Positions 16,481 to 24,850 of a stretch of DNA of 64,000 bases are shown in pieces. The stretch covers positions 1,674,001 to 1,738,000 of the forward strand of contig NZ_AP021889.1 of the NCBI RefSeq assembly GCF_011398355.1. Direction: 5' to 3'. This DNA comes from Thiosulfatimonas sediminis (GTDB lineage Bacteria > Pseudomonadota > Gammaproteobacteria > Thiomicrospirales > Thiomicrospiraceae). The notes under the pieces were generated by a model. That model did not search any database, had not been told where the DNA came from, and saw nothing but the letters and a program-made list of their open reading frames with translations. The translations under genes were made by a program, and so were the position numbers. Each line of letters starts with the position of its first letter. The first letter of the stretch is position 1.

Positions 16481-18034
16481 TCACCGATTGCTAGGTTGCC
16501 AATTGTGCGGTAGGAGTTGGTCGATTTGACTGGCTTTATGGGTGGGTAAGCGTTCAAGCACGTCTTTGAGATAGGCGTAAGGATCCAGACCATTGTTTTT
16601 AGCTGATTGAATCAAGCTCATAATATTCGCCGCACGTTGACCACTGCGTAGACTGCCGGCAAACAGCCAGTTCTTGCGACCTAACGCCCAAGGTCGGATT
16701 TGATTTTCTACCCAGTTATTATCGATGGGCAGGCGGCCATCTCCAAGGTATCGGCTTAAGGCATCCCAACGTTTCAAGCTATAGTGAATCGCTTTTTCCG
16801 TTGCCCCACCTTTGGGCACTTTTTCTCGATGGACCTTCAGCCATTTGAGCAGCAAGTCCATGATCGGTTTGGATTTTTGCTGCCGGATTATCTGTCGTTC
16901 CTCTGGGGCTAAGGGTTGAATCTCTTTTTCAATGGCGTAAAGTTGTCCCATTAGTTCAATGGCTTGAATGGCAATCGTGCTTTTGCCGCTTTCATGCAGT
17001 TCCACGAACTTACGACGGGCATGCGCCATACAGCCCACTTCGCTCACGCCTTGTTTAAAACTGGCTTTGTACCCAGGATAGTCATCACACACCAACAATC
17101 CTTTCCAATCCTGTAGCACCTCTCTTGCGAACTTGCCGTTTCGTCCTTCACTGAAGTGGTAATACACCGCCTTATGTTGTGCATTGGCTGGATTGGTGTA
17201 GGCCCACAGATAGGCTTTATGGGTTTTCTTATTCCCCGGCTTGAGCATGGGCACTGGGGTTTCATCGGCGTGCAAGACCGGTTGCGTCAGCAAAAAGTCT
17301 TTGAGTGCTTGAGCCACCGGTTCAAGTTGAACACCACAGACGCCGACCCATTCGGCTAAAGTGGAACTGGGTAATTTAACACCGGCCCGTTCAAAGATCT
17401 GAGCTTGACGATACAGCGGTAAGTGATCAGCGTATTTGGCGATGAGCAGATGTGCGAGTAACCCAGAGGTGGGCAGACCTTTATCAATGATTTGTGGGGG
17501 CATCGGTTTTTGAATCAGAGTTTCACAGGTATCGCACGCCCATTTGGAGCGAATATGACGTTCAACTTGAAACGTCCCGGGCAGATAATCCAGCTTTTCA
17601 CTGACGTCTTCACCAATATGGCGTAATTGACAGCCACATGAACAGGTGGTGGATTCGGGATCATGACGGATGTCAAGACGAGGTAGGTGTTCGGGTAGCG
17701 GCTGACGCTTAGGTTTTTTCTTTGGTTGCGCTGTGTCGGTTTTGTCTCTAAGCGCATCCAGTTCCGATTCAATCGCGGCAATGTCGGCATCGGTCACTTC
17801 ATCCAACAGTGTCATCTGTAAGGCGCTGATCTGTTCACTTTTGTGTGAGAATTTTAAACGTCTGAGATAGGCTAACTCATAGGTGAGTTGATCGATTTTA
17901 AGCTCTTTTTGTTGAATGGCTTTGGCATCGGCGGCGATGCGCTGGTCTTTTTCTTCAACCTGAACCAACAACTGCGCCGCCAGTGTTCGTAACTGGTCAG
18001 CAGAGAGTTGATGGAGGTTTGGCATTGTTTTCAT
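16481..18034 (-). CDS. tnpC: IS66 transposase TnpC
   Basis: From the ATG at 18034 (MKTMPNLHQLSADQLRTLAA) the protein has 517 residues. A frame upstream of this, overlapping tnpB, is open but lacks family similarity. Domains in order: coiled coil (about 20-70), a cysteine pair region (CSCGCQL...CDTCETL) near 130-180, the first catalytic block LHADETPVPMLKPGNKK near 280, CMAHARRKFVELH, and the C-terminal NNWVENQIRPWALGRKN. This is the catalytic DDE transposase. The gene follows tnpB by 17 bases and looks functional. Confidence 0.94.
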   Translation of the reverse strand: MKTMPNLHQLSADQLRTLAAQLLVQVEEKDQRIAADAKAIQQKELKIDQLTYELAYLRRLKFSHKSEQISALQMTLLDEVTDADIAAIESELDALRDKTDTAQPKKKPKRQPLPEHLPRLDIRHDPESTTCSCGCQLRHIGEDVSEKLDYLPGTFQVERHIRSKWACDTCETLIQKPMPPQIIDKGLPTSGLLAHLLIAKYADHLPLYRQAQIFERAGVKLPSSTLAEWVGVCGVQLEPVAQALKDFLLTQPVLHADETPVPMLKPGNKKTHKAYLWAYTNPANAQHKAVYYHFSEGRNGKFAREVLQDWKGLLVCDDYPGYKASFKQGVSEVGCMAHARRKFVELHESGKSTIAIQAIELMGQLYAIEKEIQPLAPEERQIIRQQKSKPIMDLLLKWLKVHREKVPKGGATEKAIHYSLKRWDALSRYLGDGRLPIDNNWVENQIRPWALGRKNWLFAGSLRSGQRAANIMSLIQSAKNNGLDPYAYLKDVLERLPTHKASQIDQLLPHNWQPSNR

Positions 18035-18051
18035 GCCGCGGATTATAAAGA

Positions 18052-18381
18052 CTAACTCAGTGATAAGGAAGTCTCGAGCCGTTGCCAAGGCAAGCCCTGC
18101 ACCAGTGCCAGACATTGTTCAGGGGAGAGTGTCACGGAATCGCCCCGCCACAGCTCAGCCCAATGGAATTTACCTTGATTCAAACGTCGAGCACACAGCC
18201 AGATGCCTAAGCCATCGTGGATCAGTATCTTCATTCGATTGCCACGCTTATTGGCAAACAGATACGCATGATGGGGTTTGGCCTCACCAAACACGGCAAT
18301 GACACGAGCTAATGCGGTATCGGGTCCTGCACGCATATCCATGGGTTCAGTCGCCAGCCAATAATGATCAATGCGAATCAT
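18052..18381 (-). CDS. tnpB: IS66 accessory protein TnpB (Orf2)
   Basis: This 109-residue IS66 Orf2 has the characteristic YWLATEPMDMRAGPDTALARV, then HHAYLFANKRGNRMKILIHDGLG and LWLCARRLNQGKF-like blocks. Its start overlaps the tnpA stop by 4 bases (ATGA), as in element A. The sequence is distinct from the TnpB at 1628-1972, so the window holds at least two IS66 subgroups. Confidence 0.94.
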   Translation of the reverse strand: MIRIDHYWLATEPMDMRAGPDTALARVIAVFGEAKPHHAYLFANKRGNRMKILIHDGLGIWLCARRLNQGKFHWAELWRGDSVTLSPEQCLALVQGLPWQRLETSLSLS

Positions 18382-18758
18382 GACTGCACCGACTTGACAA
18401 AGGCGCTTAATTTGGCCAATTCTGTGACAGGCCAGTGCACAGCAATCTTGCCTTGAGGTGCAGGCAGTTCGACCAAGAGCGTTTGAGGCGATGACGGCGG
18501 CAGATCGTTCAAGACCAGCGGAATAAATGCCGCTTGGGAAGCATGGCGCTTTTTAAGCTGACGCTTCCAGTTCTGTATTTGATTGGCATTGATGCCGTAG
18601 TCTCGAGCCACTTGTGCAATCGAGGTGTTAGGGTCCTCGCAAGCGGTCAAAACCTGCTGTTTGAATTCCCGTGAGTAGCGACGGCGAATCTTTTTGACTG
18701 TGGGAAGCGTTGATAGTGTGTCTGTCATAATAAGTGCCCATTTAAAATACGTGGGCAC
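18378..18758 (-). CDS. tnpA: IS66 TnpA (helix-turn-helix, Tnp_1 type)
   Basis: This 126-residue protein has a helix-turn-helix region (YSREFKQQVLTACEDPNTSI, AQVARDYGINANQIQNWKRQ) and a proline-rich C-terminal part (LPPSSPQTLLVELPAPQGKI). It probably binds the element ends. A start 10 codons downstream (MTDTLSTLPTVKKIRR) is the likelier translation start; the longer form begins near the terminal repeat. A truncated near-copy lies at 2347-2577. Confidence 0.9.
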   Translation of the reverse strand: MPTYFKWALIMTDTLSTLPTVKKIRRRYSREFKQQVLTACEDPNTSIAQVARDYGINANQIQNWKRQLKKRHASQAAFIPLVLNDLPPSSPQTLLVELPAPQGKIAVHWPVTELAKLSAFVKSVQS

Positions 18759-18813
18759 CTAATTATTCACAGATAAGTGTGGTTGGTAAGAGGTGTTTAC
18801 CGGATAGTTACAC

Positions 18814-19923
18814 TTAATCTTTATGATCTTTAATGATCATGAACACCATTTTCAAAATCAGCGTGATAAATACAATCAGCAAACTAAAAAGGCTACTGAG
18901 ATAAAGTCGTTGCGGCTCGGTTGAATATTCCGGCAAATTCGGCTCCGCCAAAACCGACACCTGTTTAAGCTTGCGCGCCGCCTCGACACGAGTGGCTTCC
19001 AAGGTCGCCAAAGAATTGGCGTACAGCTCTTGGGCAAATTGTGCTTTTAATTTCAGACTTTCAAATTCCAAGGTCACCTGATTTAAAGCTTGTCCGCTTT
19101 GGCTGGTCAACTTCTTTTGTTCTTGTTGAATCTGCTTTTCCAAAGAGTCGACTTGGCTGTTCAGCAGCTTCATTTCCGCCGAACGCGCACTTTGAAAACT
19201 GGATAAAGAAGTTCTTTTCGCTTTTAAAGAGATAATTTGCGCCTGCAATTCGGTGATAACGCCGGACATACTGACCGCTGTCTGCGAAGGCGACAAGAGC
19301 CCTTCTTTATTCTGAAAATCTAAAACCGCGCGATTGGCTTCAATCAGCCGTTCACTGAGTTGCGCAACCTGTTTTTCGATAAAGTTAACCTGCTCTTGCG
19401 CCAGCCGCTGCCCCATTTTATTCATGTGTTGTTCGCCGTATTCAAGCAAACGCTGCACCACTTGTTGCGCCATTTGCGGACTGAACATTTGCGCCTCGAC
19501 GATTAAAACGCCGGAATAGTCATCCAGCTCGACACTGATACGCGAGAGATAATAGTCATAGAACTTTTCTAAAGGCAGCTGCGTATCTTTCAAGCGCGAA
19601 AAATAATCAATGCCGGACTGCGCAAAATGGCTGCGTAAATCGAACTCCGCATCCAGCTTTTTTAACATATCCATCGACTGTAAATGATCGCGCAACAGCA
19701 GCAAATCGGCACGATTGCCCGCCGAACCGCCGCCAAGCATCGATGAAAAACTGAGCTCCGGCGGTGCAATCTCTGGAGACTGCAGCACCACGTGCGCTTT
19801 GGAAACGAAACGGTCGGTGGCGATTACCGAAAAATAGACAATCACTAAGCCGATCAGTAGGAAGCTGATTAACCAGAGGGGTTTAGCGAATTTTTTGATG
19901 AGCGAATCTACGATTTTTTTCAT
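18814..19923 (-). CDS. kpsE: Capsule export inner-membrane protein, KpsE/CtrB/BexC family
   Basis: This 369-residue protein fits the KpsE family (E. coli KpsE is 382). It has an N-terminal membrane segment (LWLISFLLIGLVIVYFSVIA), a Wzz-like region (RFVSKAHVVLQSPEIAPPEL), a long periplasmic coiled coil (about residues 150-290) and a C-terminal membrane segment (LYLSSLFSLLIVFITLILKM). KpsE links the KpsMT transporter to the outer-membrane KpsD channel. The start overlaps kpsT by 4 bases. The stop codon lies inside the 8-bp target duplication of the IS66 block, so the insertion just spares the gene but cuts it off from the rml genes. Confidence 0.9.
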   Translation of the reverse strand: MKKIVDSLIKKFAKPLWLISFLLIGLVIVYFSVIATDRFVSKAHVVLQSPEIAPPELSFSSMLGGGSAGNRADLLLLRDHLQSMDMLKKLDAEFDLRSHFAQSGIDYFSRLKDTQLPLEKFYDYYLSRISVELDDYSGVLIVEAQMFSPQMAQQVVQRLLEYGEQHMNKMGQRLAQEQVNFIEKQVAQLSERLIEANRAVLDFQNKEGLLSPSQTAVSMSGVITELQAQIISLKAKRTSLSSFQSARSAEMKLLNSQVDSLEKQIQQEQKKLTSQSGQALNQVTLEFESLKLKAQFAQELYANSLATLEATRVEAARKLKQVSVLAEPNLPEYSTEPQRLYLSSLFSLLIVFITLILKMVFMIIKDHKD

Positions 19924-20639
19924 TGCATTACTTTTTTGGGTACGGATTGAGCGGCAATCAATTCTTCGGGAAAACGCTTGGTTTCACGAAATACTTTGTA
20001 AGCCTCAAGTGCTTGGTTAATCTCGTCAAACCAGTAAGCCCGGCCTTGATGCAGCCAGATGCCGGACTGACACAGATCGCGCAAAATGCCTTCGGAGTGC
20101 GACACCATGATCAAACTGGCTTGACCGATGCGGTCTTTAAAGGCTTTTGAGGCTTTGGCTTTGAAAGTTGCATCGCCTACGGCGGTTGCTTCATCCGATA
20201 AATAGACATCAAAATCGAACGCCAAAGACAAACCGAAACCCAGACGGCTACGCATTCCACTGGAATAAGTGCGCACCGGATGATCGAAAGCTTTTCCGAT
20301 CTCGGCGAACTCTTCGACAAACCGCACGGTTTTAGCGACCAGTTCTTCGCCGCCGTGCAGACGCGCGACAAATTTCACATTTTGCCGCCCGGTCATCGAA
20401 GCTTGAAAACCGCCGGACAGGCCGATCGGCCAAGAGACCGAGCAGTTACGAACAATCTGCCCTTTGTCGGCGGTATCCATCGAACCGATTAAGCGCAACA
20501 AAGTGGATTTACCGGCACCGTTCTGCCCCACCAAACCGACACTTACCCCTTTGGGAATGGTCAGATTGATGTCTTTTAAAATCCAATCGCTGGCATCATC
20601 GCCGTGATAACGCTTCCAAAGGTTTTTGATTTGAATCAT
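19920..20639 (-). CDS. kpsT: Capsular polysaccharide ABC transporter ATPase, KpsT family
   Basis: This 239-residue ATPase powers export of the finished, lipid-linked capsule chain. Walker A is GQNGAGKST (38-46), the ABC signature is YSSGMRSRLGFG (about 125-136), and Walker B ends in VYLSDEA (about 145-151) with the His switch in IMVSHSEG. The LSDEATAVGDATF segment is typical for KpsT/CtrD/BexA. It overlaps kpsM by 4 bases upstream and the kpsE gene by 4 bases downstream, so the three are translated together. Confidence 0.95.
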   Translation of the reverse strand: MIQIKNLWKRYHGDDASDWILKDINLTIPKGVSVGLVGQNGAGKSTLLRLIGSMDTADKGQIVRNCSVSWPIGLSGGFQASMTGRQNVKFVARLHGGEELVAKTVRFVEEFAEIGKAFDHPVRTYSSGMRSRLGFGLSLAFDFDVYLSDEATAVGDATFKAKASKAFKDRIGQASLIMVSHSEGILRDLCQSGIWLHQGRAYWFDEINQALEAYKVFRETKRFPEELIAAQSVPKKVMQ

Positions 20640-21421
20640 TTCACCTTCAACCTTGCCTCAAAACGTAAATTCAGGCTAATCCCCAAAAACACGCTGCCGA
20701 CCGTCCAAATAAACAGATATTGATAATTGATGCCGCTGAGCGTCCAGTAGCCTTCAAAAAAACCGATACGAATCAGTTCGATGGCATGCAATACCGGATT
20801 CCACAACAAAATTTCTTGAATCGCATGCGGCATATGATGAAAGGGAAGAAAGGCCCCTGATAAAATCATCAGCGGCAGAGACAATACATTAATAATCTTG
20901 CCAAACTCGGTGGCGAACTGCGTCACTACCGCGAGGGTTAGTCCCACGCCCAGACCGAAAAACCAAAGCGTCAGCCAAGCCCCCATCGAGAGCAACAGGT
21001 TATGTGGTGTCATGGTGAAACCCAATAACAACATACCGATAACAAAAATTAGCAACACTAACAGATGCAGCAAACCTATGGTGAAAATGCGCACAATCAC
21101 GGTGTCAATCGGCTTGAGCTGACGATAGGCAAACAACGCCTTTCCGGCACCAATTGCATTCATGCCGTTATTCATGCCGTCACGAAACATAAAAAAGGCG
21201 GCTAAGCCGATAATCATCCACGGAATCATATCCACCCCACCAATCTGATCCATGACCCGAATAAACGAACGTAGCCCGACCATGACGACCACAAACAGAA
21301 TCGGCTCGACAAACAGCCAAAACCACGCCATGCGATTGGCAAACAAGCGCGTCAAAACCTCGCGCATAAAGAGCGCGTAGTAGACGTTTCGGGTGACTTG
21401 CCAAGCGGAACGGACTTGCAA
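20636..21421 (-). CDS. kpsM: Capsular polysaccharide ABC transporter permease, KpsM family
   Basis: The 261 residues form about six membrane helices (LFVEPILFVVVMVGLRSFI, IGLAAFFMFRDGMNNGMNAI, LLHLLVLLIFVIGMLLLGF, VINVLSLPLMILSGAFLPFH-like stretches), the ABC2 membrane fold. MREVLTRLFANRMAWFWLF at the N-terminus and SGAFLPFHHMPHAIQEILLW match KpsM/CtrC/BexB proteins. It pairs with KpsT in the inner membrane. It starts 10 bases after the kpsD stop and overlaps kpsT. Confidence 0.95.
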   Translation of the reverse strand: MQVRSAWQVTRNVYYALFMREVLTRLFANRMAWFWLFVEPILFVVVMVGLRSFIRVMDQIGGVDMIPWMIIGLAAFFMFRDGMNNGMNAIGAGKALFAYRQLKPIDTVIVRIFTIGLLHLLVLLIFVIGMLLLGFTMTPHNLLLSMGAWLTLWFFGLGVGLTLAVVTQFATEFGKIINVLSLPLMILSGAFLPFHHMPHAIQEILLWNPVLHAIELIRIGFFEGYWTLSGINYQYLFIWTVGSVFLGISLNLRFEARLKVK

Positions 21422-21431
21422 AACTCAACCC

Positions 21432-23111
21432 TTACAGATCAAATGCGACTTTAGCCGCAATTGCTATTTGGTAAAGAATTTGTGAAACACTGGTCGCTAG
21501 CTGTATATTTTTGGTCGGCACTTTTGGTAAGACTAAAATCTCATCGCCCGGTTTCACAACGGCGGACGAATCCGCCAGAACTTCACCACTTTGACGAATT
21601 AAGACAATTTTGTCTTCATCCGCTTGCTCGGTAAAACCGCCGGTTTTATTAATGTAATCTTGCAGCGTCCACCCTTGTTGATAAACCAATGAGGTGGGTA
21701 CTAAAACCTGACCACTGACTAAAACCGATTCACTTTTGGTTGGCAAGGTAATAACATCGCCATCTTGAAGACGAATATTGGCCACACCGTCATTTCCAGC
21801 GACTACGAGACGACCATTCGGTTTGACTTCAGCAGCGCGCCTAACAAACCCCATAATCAGCTCCGCCTCTTTAACACGAATACTGGCTTCTTCAGCGGTG
21901 GATGAGGTGGCGGTCAAATAGGTTTGCTCCAGTCTTTTTAGGCTGGAATCCAGCGATGCCTTTTGTTGTTCAGCAACACTTTTACGGCGAATGGAAACAC
22001 TTTCAGTGGCTGTCAATTCGTCATCCACCGCAATATTGGCCAACAATTCTCGTAATTTTGCGTTCTTGGGCAAAATAAAATGCGACTTACCTAAGTAACT
22101 GCCTTCAACTTGAACCAAAATCGTTTGCGCACGTTGATCTTGAGCAAACACAATCTGGTCCCCATTTTGAATCATGCGTGCTTTAAAATCCTCTAGACTC
22201 AAGTACTCGCTCACAGGGCCTGCTTGATTAAAACCCTGCATTAACACATGCGAAACGCCAGCACCCAACACCACATAATTAAACAGTTCTGCACCTGCTT
22301 CTTGCGCTGCATTTAATTCATACAGCATCGGCTTTTGGGAGGCATCCACCACACTGACTACGGCACCGCGTTGAGCAACTACAATGGTATCGCCCTCTTG
22401 GAGTTGTAACTGAGGCAGTGCACCAGCAACCAAAAACTGATACAGGTCAAAACTGGCGACTTTTTCGCCTTTACGCATCACTGAAATATCTCGGTAACTG
22501 CCAGTATCTGCATTAATTCCCTGGGCTTGGTTTAAAAAATAAATGACAGAATCGGTTGGCGTGCCGGCATAGCGTCCTGGCTTATTAACAAAGCCAGTGA
22601 CAAAAACCGAAACCGGCTGCACGCCTTGTAATTGCGTGTAAACACTCGCTCCATCGGTGTAAATGGTTTTAATCGCGGCGGTGACTTTTTGATTCAGTTG
22701 GGATTGCATAACACCTTGTACGAACACAGGTCCAATGGACGGGATAAAAATATTCCCTTGAGCATCAACGGGTAAAACGCGATCCATTTCAAAGCTACCC
22801 CAAACTCGCACCACCACTTGGTCTCCGGGCACAATTTTATAACTGCTATTTAAGCCATCGGCTCGAACACCGGCAAAGCCGCCAGTAAAAACTTGTTGAC
22901 CAAACACCTTAGCGCCTTTCATGCTGACATTTAACGGGCCGTAATTTACAGTTTTCCAGACCTGCGTTTGATCCGAAACCTGTTGATCCACCAGCAAAGA
23001 TTGCGCAGACTGAGCTTGCGGGACATCGCCGGCATTTTCGCCAATTGCAAAGGCATGGTTAAACATAACCATGCTCAAAAACAAGAATAAAGCTGAAAGA
23101 ATTTTTTTCAT
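21432..23111 (-). CDS. kpsD: Polysaccharide export protein, KpsD-like (Poly_export/SLBB)
   Basis: From the ATG at 23111 the protein has 559 residues, close to E. coli KpsD (558). A TTG-type start nine codons earlier is possible but would precede the signal peptide (MKKILSALFLFLSMVMFNHA). The Poly_export domain is seen in YKIVPGDQVVVRVWGSFE...GNIFIPSIGPV. SLBB-type soluble-ligand-binding segments follow (VFVTGFVNKPGRYAG, VLVSGQVLVPTSLVYQ). In group 2 capsules KpsD forms the periplasm/outer-membrane passage with KpsE. A coiled-coil stretch (about 370-410) is present. The gene is first in the kpsD-M-T-E series. Confidence 0.92.
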   Translation of the reverse strand: MKKILSALFLFLSMVMFNHAFAIGENAGDVPQAQSAQSLLVDQQVSDQTQVWKTVNYGPLNVSMKGAKVFGQQVFTGGFAGVRADGLNSSYKIVPGDQVVVRVWGSFEMDRVLPVDAQGNIFIPSIGPVFVQGVMQSQLNQKVTAAIKTIYTDGASVYTQLQGVQPVSVFVTGFVNKPGRYAGTPTDSVIYFLNQAQGINADTGSYRDISVMRKGEKVASFDLYQFLVAGALPQLQLQEGDTIVVAQRGAVVSVVDASQKPMLYELNAAQEAGAELFNYVVLGAGVSHVLMQGFNQAGPVSEYLSLEDFKARMIQNGDQIVFAQDQRAQTILVQVEGSYLGKSHFILPKNAKLRELLANIAVDDELTATESVSIRRKSVAEQQKASLDSSLKRLEQTYLTATSSTAEEASIRVKEAELIMGFVRRAAEVKPNGRLVVAGNDGVANIRLQDGDVITLPTKSESVLVSGQVLVPTSLVYQQGWTLQDYINKTGGFTEQADEDKIVLIRQSGEVLADSSAVVKPGDEILVLPKVPTKNIQLATSVSQILYQIAIAAKVAFDL

Positions 23112-23169
23112 AAGGTAAGCCTTTAAGCCCTTAGTCAATCTAAAAAAGGATTAAATCCGGTCACAAAAC

Positions 23170-23517
23170 TTAAAAAGTGACTTGGTTAAAATACGGCATA
23201 GGCTGCCAATAATTGTCCACTGTTTGACAAAACACGCGCAAACCGGATTGAGTCCCTGCGACCTGCATACAAGGTTTACCTAAAGCCGACATGTACAAAG
23301 ATTGAACGAGGTATGCTTCATTAGCATCGCCTTGCAAATTCGGAAGTTCAATAGACGCATTTAATGCAATCGATTGAGCAGGAAGCTTGACCCAAGAGGC
23401 TGGCACAACGTCAGTCAGTTGCAACTTAGTATCCGGGTCAATAACTTTGGCTTGACAGGCTGCCAACAACAGCATGAATACAGAAACAGAAAATAGTCTT
23501 AAAAGGGATTGATTCAT
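23170..23517 (-). CDS. Small lipoprotein in the capsule operon
   Basis: This 115-residue protein starts with a lipoprotein signal peptide; the lipobox is LLAAC with the Cys at about residue 21. The mature part (about 95 residues) has two further Cys (GKPCMQ and VFCQTV) that could form a disulfide. No enzyme motif is seen. It lies between kpsS and kpsD on the same strand, about 30 bases before kpsD, so a role in export-channel assembly, for example as a pilotin, is plausible but inferred. Confidence 0.75.
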   Translation of the reverse strand: MNQSLLRLFSVSVFMLLLAACQAKVIDPDTKLQLTDVVPASWVKLPAQSIALNASIELPNLQGDANEAYLVQSLYMSALGKPCMQVAGTQSGLRVFCQTVDNYWQPMPYFNQVTF

Positions 23518-23578
23518 TTTTTATTTTTAACCTAGTGTTCTTATAATTCTTGTAATGACTTCTCAATCAGCATTTCAA

Positions 23579-24847
23579 TTATGAATCCGACTTGAGTTCA
23601 AGCGCCCCATCGGCAAGGCAAATCTTATTATCAAGGCTTGGCATCATGCCATAAAAACTGCCGTTTAACTGGCTTGTACAAACCAAATAACGGCGATACT
23701 TCTCAAACAAGACTGCATCCGGCTTAAGCTGCTGCTGCCAAAAGTGCGCCAACGAAACCCCATGATTGGTTAAGCCTTCGATATCGTAAATCGCCTGTCC
23801 CATGACTAATGTGGGTGTGCCATGAAAAATAGAAGAGAGACCCACCGTGCTATTGACGGTTATGGTACCTTTGGCGTGTTTTAAACAATCTGGCAAGTAG
23901 ACATCATGGACCACACAAATTCTTTTTGGTACACCATAGACCCTAGCTTGCTCTTCAATAAAAGATGTGTAGTTTTTACGCCCACGATCAACAGGATGAT
24001 GCTTAAACATCAAACACACATCTTTAGGTGCGTGCTGTGCAAAAGATTCCACCACCTCAATAATGAATTTTTCAATTGATGGATAACCCGAATGCTTAAG
24101 GATTTGAAAATCATTGTGCGTTTGCAAAGGTACAAAAAAATAGTCTTTGGTAAAGCTCTCAGTGATGCGCGCTAACTTGTTTCGCTCTTTAAGCTTATAA
24201 AACTGTTTTCTTACAAAACTGCGGATACCGTAAAACGCTTCTTTTAAGCCTGAAAAATCACGGTGATGGCGGTAGTGCGGATAGGCGTAATGAAAGACAT
24301 TGCCCAAAAAATAGTAAGTCATTGCACTGAATATCATCGCTGAATGACTAAAATTCGAAGGGACACATGAGACCTCAGGTAACTTTTCGAGATCTAAAGC
24401 ATCGTAAAACCCGCGATCACGTCGAATCCGGCTATTATTATTCACCCCATGTTTTTCAAATGTAATGAAGTTCGGTCGAACATAACCTTCTTCAAACACA
24501 AACACTTCAATACCAAGTTTTTCGGCCGCATAAATCGCTTGGCTTTGATAAAAGCGACAATCACCAAACAAGTAAAGCTGCTCAATTTGGTTCTGCACTA
24601 AAAAATCTGAGACAGAACGCTGCCAATATTTGCGTTTTTTTCGATAAGGCGTGTAGTTATCGCGATAGGAGAAAAACTGGTCTCCGGCATTCAATCCAAT
24701 TTTGTAGGTGATAGCGCCCTTTTTTCGCAACTCATTGTCCAACCTTTTAAAAAAGTTGCCCATAGGCCCTTGCAAAAGCAGAATACGCTTACCATTCACG
24801 TTGTTAGTTCGACTCGATTTCATGTTGCGTACTTTACCGTAAAACAT
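23579..24847 (-). CDS. kpsS: Capsule polysaccharide biosynthesis protein, beta-Kdo transferase KpsS
   Basis: This 422-residue protein has the KpsS/LipB signature ILLLQGPMGNFFKRLDNELR near the N-terminus, then EQLYLFGDCRFYQSQAIYAA, EVFVFEEGYVRPNFITFE and the late FKHHPVDRGRK and TVNSTVGLSSI-type blocks. KpsS adds the first beta-Kdo to lyso-phosphatidylglycerol, starting the poly-Kdo linker of ABC-exported capsules. It follows kpsC by 3 bases. A start eight codons downstream (MKSSRTNN) is an alternative. Its presence shows that the glycan made here is an acidic group 2 type capsule. Confidence 0.94.
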   Translation of the reverse strand: MFYGKVRNMKSSRTNNVNGKRILLLQGPMGNFFKRLDNELRKKGAITYKIGLNAGDQFFSYRDNYTPYRKKRKYWQRSVSDFLVQNQIEQLYLFGDCRFYQSQAIYAAEKLGIEVFVFEEGYVRPNFITFEKHGVNNNSRIRRDRGFYDALDLEKLPEVSCVPSNFSHSAMIFSAMTYYFLGNVFHYAYPHYRHHRDFSGLKEAFYGIRSFVRKQFYKLKERNKLARITESFTKDYFFVPLQTHNDFQILKHSGYPSIEKFIIEVVESFAQHAPKDVCLMFKHHPVDRGRKNYTSFIEEQARVYGVPKRICVVHDVYLPDCLKHAKGTITVNSTVGLSSIFHGTPTLVMGQAIYDIEGLTNHGVSLAHFWQQQLKPDAVLFEKYRRYLVCTSQLNGSFYGMMPSLDNKICLADGALELKSDS

Positions 24848-24850
24848 TCA

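Larger units (their letters stand above)
16466..18811 (-). mobile_element. Complete IS66 element (inner copy, about 2.35 kb)
   Basis: The element runs from the repeat GTAAGCGTCCGGCAATCACC at 16466 to 18811, where the minus strand reads GTAACTATCCGGTAAACACC; 15 of these 20 positions agree. tnpA, tnpB and tnpC are all open. The flank at 16458-16465 (GTTGGTCT) is tnpC sequence of the outer copy, while the flank at 18812-18819 is the outer copy's target duplication, so the left part of this copy probably derives from recombination between two IS66 copies. Confidence 0.92.

Noticed and set aside
15601-16593. 330-codon minus-strand frame
   Set aside because: It runs from out-of-frame sequence of one IS66 copy, through the tnpC of another, into the IS3 end; it is a junction artefact.
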